DNA of 9,969 nt from Bacteroidota bacterium. Lineage in GTDB: Bacteria > Bacteroidota > Bacteroidia > Chitinophagales > UBA10324. Positions 6,463-9,969 of this stretch are shown in pieces. The notes beneath the pieces are model-generated. The model made no database searches. It was not told the DNA's origin and saw only the letters and a program-made list of their open reading frames with translations. The translations under genes were made by a program, and so were the position numbers. How positions within the stretch are numbered: the first letter of the stretch is position 1; every line of letters begins with the position of its first letter. The stretch spans positions 1 to 9,969 of the forward strand of contig DMRR01000165.1 in the NCBI GenBank assembly GCA_003455275.1, written 5' to 3'.

Positions 6463-7344
6463 ATGCCCGATTCCATTCTTGTAAAAACCATATTGAATAA
6501 AACAAAAAGGCGTGATCCCTGGTTTCTGGATGACTACACCATCAATCCTTTCAGCGGGTGTTCGTTCAACTGTTTGTATTGCTACATACGCGGCAGCAAG
6601 TACGGAATGAACATGGAACAAAAACTCTCGGTAAAAGAAAATGCACTGGAAGTATTGGAGAAACAATTGAAGTCCAGGGCTAAAAAAAATCAGTACGGAA
6701 TTATTGTTCTTTCATCTGCAACGGACCCATATCTGCAATTTGAAAAAGATCTGAAGCTGACCCGAAAAATTCTTGAATTAATTCTTCGTTACAAATTTCC
6801 TGTTCATATTATTACAAAAGGTGATTTAGTAACACGCGATTTTGATTTGCTGGAAAAAATTAATTCGGAAGCTATTCTTCCCGAAGATTTGAAATTGAAG
6901 CATAAAGTTTTTATCACTTTTTCTTTCTGCACAGTAGATGATGGCATTCGAAAAATTTTTGAACCCGGCGCTACTGCTATAACTGCCCGCCTGGATGCTT
7001 TACATAATTGCATTGAAGCCGGGTTTCAAAGCGGAGTAAGTTTGATGCCTTTGATTCCATACATTACTGATACTGCAGAGCATCTTGAAGTCATGTTCCG
7101 GACCATGAGCAGCATCGGAGCTAAATATATTTTTCCTGCCGGCATTACACTTCACGGAAATGGAATTGCAGATTCAAGAACGCTTGTGATGAAAGCGGTA
7201 GAAAAAAATTATCCGCATTTGATTGATAAGTATAAAAAATACTTTTTGCAAAATGATCACATGCCAGGTTTTTACTCAAGTGCATTTAGTAAAAAAATGG
7301 CTGAGTTATCAATTAAATATTCATTGAAGAATTCTCTTTATTGA
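6463..7344 (+). CDS. Radical SAM protein, spore photoproduct lyase-like (SplB / COG1533 type)
   Basis: A 293-residue radical SAM enzyme. The [4Fe-4S] ligands are Cys33, Cys37 and Cys40 in NPFSGCSFNCLYCYIRG; the cluster would reduce SAM to the 5'-deoxyadenosyl radical. Other family blocks are in order: SSATDPYLQFEK (84–95), the KxDLVTRD strand (119–126), FEPGATAITARLDAL (166–180) and MPLIPYITD (195–203). These match the broad group labelled 'DNA repair photolyase' (COG1533), most members of which have no known substrate. The host is not a spore former and I see no equivalent of the C-terminal Cys that acts as hydrogen donor in Bacillus SplB, so thymine photoproduct repair should not be assumed. 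It is co-transcribed with the DinB gene (six-base gap), and its last seven bases overlap the tail of the opposing gtrA-like gene. Confidence 0.88.
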   Translation: MPDSILVKTILNKTKRRDPWFLDDYTINPFSGCSFNCLYCYIRGSKYGMNMEQKLSVKENALEVLEKQLKSRAKKNQYGIIVLSSATDPYLQFEKDLKLTRKILELILRYKFPVHIITKGDLVTRDFDLLEKINSEAILPEDLKLKHKVFITFSFCTVDDGIRKIFEPGATAITARLDALHNCIEAGFQSGVSLMPLIPYITDTAEHLEVMFRTMSSIGAKYIFPAGITLHGNGIADSRTLVMKAVEKNYPHLIDKYKKYFLQNDHMPGFYSSAFSKKMAELSIKYSLKNSLY

Positions 7345-7832
7345 GCCCCCTCCTCTATTTCATCTTCCGCTACTTCAGAATTACTGATATGAAACGAAAA
7401 TGTTTTGTGTACAATGAAACTCAGAACACCTACACTCACAGCTGCACACGCCCGCGATAAAGTGGGATACCATCCAAACTCTTTGATCAAAAAATTCATT
7501 AAAAAATAATTGAGTACCAAGGCGATTAATGCGACTGCGATATATCTGAATAGCTGATGTCTAATTCTTAAACTTGAATGAGGGAAAACAAATTTGCGTG
7601 TGAGCGTGAAATTGGTGGTGAGTCCAAAACAAAATGAAATCAATAAAGAGGCGGTTGGAGCTCCAATAACATATTTCGAAAAATGCAGGTCAGTTTTCAG
7701 CAACACATAATTGTAGGTGATAAAATAAACAAACACATCAACACAGGTTGCAGTGATTGCAGTAAAAAAATATCTGACAACTTTTAGATTCAGAATTTTT
7801 TTTCCATGATAAATAAGCGGATTGTCAATCAT
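7338..7832 (-). CDS. GtrA-family four-helix membrane protein
   Basis: GtrA proteins are small inner-membrane proteins that in phage serotype conversion help move bactoprenol-linked glucose across the membrane; in other bacteria they often accompany polyisoprenyl-phosphate glycosyltransferases or cell-surface sugar genes. The 164-residue product has four predicted membrane helices (about 20–43, 54–76, 94–117, 125–143). Two short motifs of the internal duplication are visible: NFTLTRKFVF after helix 2 and SFIVHKTFSF after helix 4, matching the GtrA N-F-x-x-x-R/K-x-x-F pattern. The C-terminal tail (151–164) is acidic. I chose ATG 7832: an in-frame ATG at 7874 would add 14 residues, but a good promoter −7 box lies at 7849–7856, inside that extension. 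No glycosyltransferase is adjacent, so the glycan it serves is unknown. Confidence 0.87.
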   Translation of the reverse strand: MIDNPLIYHGKKILNLKVVRYFFTAITATCVDVFVYFITYNYVLLKTDLHFSKYVIGAPTASLLISFCFGLTTNFTLTRKFVFPHSSLRIRHQLFRYIAVALIALVLNYFLMNFLIKEFGWYPTLSRACAAVSVGVLSFIVHKTFSFHISNSEVAEDEIEEGAQ

Positions 7833-7848
7833 CAAAAATGTGATGGAG

Positions 7849-7881
7849 CAAAAATATCCGCAGTCATCAATCAACTTTCAA
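7849..7881 (-). promoter_or_regulatory. Promoter of the gtrA-like gene
   Basis: On the minus strand TATTTTTG (7856–7849) is an exact TAnnTTTG −7 box, with TTG (7881–7879) 22 bases upstream, at the long end of accepted spacing. Initiation near 7842 gives a leader of about 10 bases before ATG 7832 and would exclude the ATG at 7874 from the transcript. Confidence 0.55.
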
Positions 7882-7929
7882 AATCATTGAATGATAAGAA
7901 CTCGGAAGCTGGGGATATTATGTTTTTGT

Positions 7930-7950
7930 AAAAAGAAGGAATCAATTCCT
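7930..7950 (-). terminator. Possible weak terminator after the hybrid kinase
   Basis: On the minus strand a 5-bp stem AGGAA / TTCCT (7950–7946 with 7941–7937, loop of four) is followed by TCTTTTT down to 7930, about 45 bases after the kinase stop codon. The stem is short, so this is a tentative call. Confidence 0.3.
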
Positions 7951-7993
7951 GGCTAAACTCATTTCAACCAAACCATGAACTAAGAATAAAAGC

Positions 7994-9969
7994 TTATGCT
8001 GCCTTGCTCTCCGATTGATTCATGAAATCCTGAAGCTCTGATATCAAGGTGTTTAAAATATTTCGGGCTGCTTCAAACTTTTCTTCAATGTCAACATAAT
8101 CTGCTTCCTTCCCTGCAAGTTCAAGTGCATAGAATTTTTCTGTTGCTTCTTTTGACCCGAAAGGAGAAACGCTGCCTTTTAATTTATGAGCTGAACGATT
8201 GAGGTCATAGGCTTCTTTATTCATAACTGCCTTGGCTACCGCTTCTATTTGTGAAGGTGCATTTTTCAAAAACAGTTTTATCAATTCGCTCATCAGTATT
8301 TTATCACCTACGCATTGCTCACTGTAAAACTGCTCGTTAAATATTTTATAAAAACTTTCCTGATTCTTTTGTTGAATTTCTACTGCTTCGGTAATACTTA
8401 CTTCCTTACCTTCAAACAATCTGTTCATCACTTTGAAAACTTCATCCGTTTTGATCGGCTTACTTAGATAATCATCCATACCTACATCCATGCACTTGTC
8501 GCGGTGCATTTTCATGGCGTGTGCTGTCATGGCCACGATTGGAATGTGAGTTCCGGTTTCTTTTTCTGTTTCACGGATTTTCAAAGTGGTTTCATACCCA
8601 TCTAACTCGGGCATCTGAACATCCATAAATATGAGATCAAATGTTCCCTTGTTCAAGTGATCCAGAACTTCTAATCCATTATTAGCAAGTGTTACTTTAA
8701 ATCCACTTTTCTCCAAAACAGTAATTTCAAGTTTTTGGTTTATCAAGTCATCTTCAGCCAGCAGAATATGAAGAGATTTGTGTTGATATATTTTAACCGG
8801 GTTTTCTTTTTGGGCCACAGAAAAATTCTGTGCGCTTCCAAAGAGGTGAAATAATTCATCTAACAATTCCTGGTAAGTAACCGGCTTAGCCATGAAGGAG
8901 TGAATGTTGAGTTTCTGTCTTTCACTCCGATCTATGTTATCAGCCACGCTGGACATTACAAATATTTTGGTGTGGTCGAAGTTCGGATTTTCGCGAAGGC
9001 GGCGGGCAACTTCCCATCCATCCATACCCGGCATCTGAACATCTAAGAGCATGAGATCAAAAGGATGTCCTGAATTATATGCCTTGCTTAATTCGAATAA
9101 AGCATTTCTTCCACTGTCAACACAGATAATTTCTCCGGCAATTGTTTTCAGCTGACCTTCCATTATGCGGCGGTTGGTCAGGTTATCATCCACCACAAGA
9201 ACTTTGAGTTTTCTATGTACTTCAAAATCGGCAGGGAGATATCTTGTAACTCTTTGCCCGATTCCAAATTCAACAAAGAATTTGAATTCGCTTCCCTTCC
9301 CCATTTCACTTTCAACCCATACATCACCATTCATTAACCCGATAAGTTTGCGTGTGATGGTGAGCCCTAATCCAGTTCCACCAAACTTTCGGGTGGTAGA
9401 GCCATCGGCTTGTGTAAATGGTTCAAAAATGGTTTTGATTTTAGATTGCGGTATTCCGATTCCGGTATCGCTAACGCAAAACTCGATCACTGATTTTCCG
9501 TTTTCTGTTTTACGAAGTTTTGCCTTCAATCCAATTTCACCCTTCATGGTGAACTTAATTGCATTGCCCACGAGGTTAATTAAAATTTGGCGCAAACGCA
9601 CCGGATCACCGATTAATACTTTTGGTATTTCTTCGTCGATATCCAAAATCATTTCTATACTCTTATCTTTTTTACGAAGAGCAAGAAGCTTCATGGTTTT
9701 GCTCATCATATCACGAAGGTCGAAGTCAATATCTTCAAGCTCCATTTTTCCGGCTTCAATTTTACTGAAGTCCAGAATGTCATTAATTACCATTAGCAGA
9801 TTATCTGCTGAGGCTTTAACTAACTCAAGATACTCGCGTTGTTCATCCGTTACATTGGTTGCCAGGGTCAACTCAGTCATTCCCATAATTCCATTCATGG
9901 GTGTGCGGATTTCATGACTCATGTTAGCGAGGAATTCGCTCTTTGCAATATTTGCGCTTTCGGCTTGTT
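7994..9969 (-). CDS. Hybrid sensor histidine kinase: HisKA–HATPase–REC–REC–HPt (N-terminus off right edge)
   Basis: A multi-domain phosphorelay kinase. The frame stays open to the last base, with [15 protein letters not shown] leading into the H-box, so the Met at 9922 is internal and the sensor part is missing. Numbering from that Met: HisKA with phospho-accepting His3 ([10 protein letters not shown]); ATPase domain with N-box Asn120 (NLVGNAIKF), G1 DTGIGIP (152–158), F-box [10 protein letters not shown] and G2 GGTGLGLT (181–188); first receiver about 240–362 with DD at 245–246, Asp294 ([11 protein letters not shown]), Ser324/325 and Lys346; second receiver about 385–505 with DD at 391–392, Asp434 ([11 protein letters not shown]), Thr466 and Lys488; HPt domain about 540–640 with His579 ([13 protein letters not shown]). 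All phosphotransfer residues are intact, suggesting a His–Asp–His–Asp relay of the BarA/ArcB kind ending on a separate regulator not seen here. Ligand unknown. Confidence 0.95.
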   Translation of the reverse strand, partial: QAESANIAKSEFLANMSHEIRTPMNGIMGMTELTLATNVTDEQREYLELVKASADNLLMVINDILDFSKIEAGKMELEDIDFDLRDMMSKTMKLLALRKKDKSIEMILDIDEEIPKVLIGDPVRLRQILINLVGNAIKFTMKGEIGLKAKLRKTENGKSVIEFCVSDTGIGIPQSKIKTIFEPFTQADGSTTRKFGGTGLGLTITRKLIGLMNGDVWVESEMGKGSEFKFFVEFGIGQRVTRYLPADFEVHRKLKVLVVDDNLTNRRIMEGQLKTIAGEIICVDSGRNALFELSKAYNSGHPFDLMLLDVQMPGMDGWEVARRLRENPNFDHTKIFVMSSVADNIDRSERQKLNIHSFMAKPVTYQELLDELFHLFGSAQNFSVAQKENPVKIYQHKSLHILLAEDDLINQKLEITVLEKSGFKVTLANNGLEVLDHLNKGTFDLIFMDVQMPELDGYETTLKIRETEKETGTHIPIVAMTAHAMKMHRDKCMDVGMDDYLSKPIKTDEVFKVMNRLFEGKEVSITEAVEIQQKNQESFYKIFNEQFYSEQCVGDKILMSELIKLFLKNAPSQIEAVAKAVMNKEAYDLNRSAHKLKGSVSPFGSKEATEKFYALELAGKEADYVDIEEKFEAARNILNTLISELQDFMNQSESKAA

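Noticed and set aside
7881..7895. Short palindrome TCATTGAATGA near the gtrA-like promoter.
   Set aside because: Too short to make a stable hairpin, not followed by a T run, and no second copy was noticed to support an operator.
9165..9917. A 250-codon open frame on the plus strand opposite the histidine kinase.
   Set aside because: It is antisense to the conserved HisKA/ATPase/REC1 region, its translation is Ser/Ile/Pro-rich with no recognisable motif, and long antisense frames are expected opposite such genes.
9920..9922. ATG that could be read as the start of the histidine kinase.
   Set aside because: It encodes the Met just before the H-box; the frame continues upstream in typical HisKA sequence to the window edge.
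1..9969. Search for CRISPR arrays, insertion sequences, tRNAs, integrase sites and toxin–antitoxin or defence genes.
   Set aside because: No tandem repeats with spacers, inverted-repeat-bounded transposases, clover-leaf sequences or such proteins were seen; nearly all DNA is accounted for by core genes.

Overview
The window is a piece of a Bacteroidota chromosome. The evidence is the rpmB–rpmG–DUF4295–ftsY ribosomal cluster (DUF4295 is a Bacteroidota-restricted family), promoter boxes of the TTG / TAnnTTTG type, very short AT-rich leaders, start codons that mostly lack a Shine-Dalgarno sequence, and generally AT-rich DNA. I cannot name a genus. There is no sign of a mobile element, CRISPR array, tRNA or rRNA, and base composition looks uniform, so this reads as core genome and not as an island.

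Layout. (1) 1–906, minus strand: ribosomal proteins bL28 and bL33 and the small DUF4295 protein, then a clear intrinsic terminator, then the first 60 codons of ftsY running off the left edge. (2) 907–1141: divergent intergenic region with only weak promoter candidates. (3) 1142–2926, plus: sppA, a two-domain membrane-anchored serine/lysine protease. (4) 2927–5863, minus: a three-gene run transcribed from about 5875 leftwards, TPR-repeat protein → ComA-type phosphosulfolactate synthase → shikimate dehydrogenase aroE. (5) 5864–5952: two good Bacteroidota promoters placed back to back. (6) 5953–7344, plus: a bicistron of a DinB-family putative metalloenzyme and a spore-photoproduct-lyase-like radical SAM protein. 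(7) 7338–7832, minus: a GtrA-type four-helix membrane protein with its own promoter. (8) 7994–9969, minus: the C-terminal part of a large hybrid histidine kinase (HisKA–HATPase–REC–REC–HPt) whose sensor part lies off the right edge.

How they fit together. The left block is translation and membrane targeting (ribosome plus SRP receptor). The TPR–comA–aroE run combines a scaffold-like protein with two small-molecule enzymes; ComA uses phosphoenolpyruvate and sulfite, pointing to sulfonate synthesis, but no later sulfonate gene is visible. The DinB/radical-SAM pair is clearly co-expressed but its substrate is unknown. The kinase carries a complete phosphorelay on one chain, with no partner regulator in view. 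The window is mostly ordinary core genome; the points I would look at again are the sulfolactate synthase in a non-methanogen, the DinB/radical-SAM pair, the interleaved divergent promoters, and the terminator separating the ribosomal genes from ftsY.
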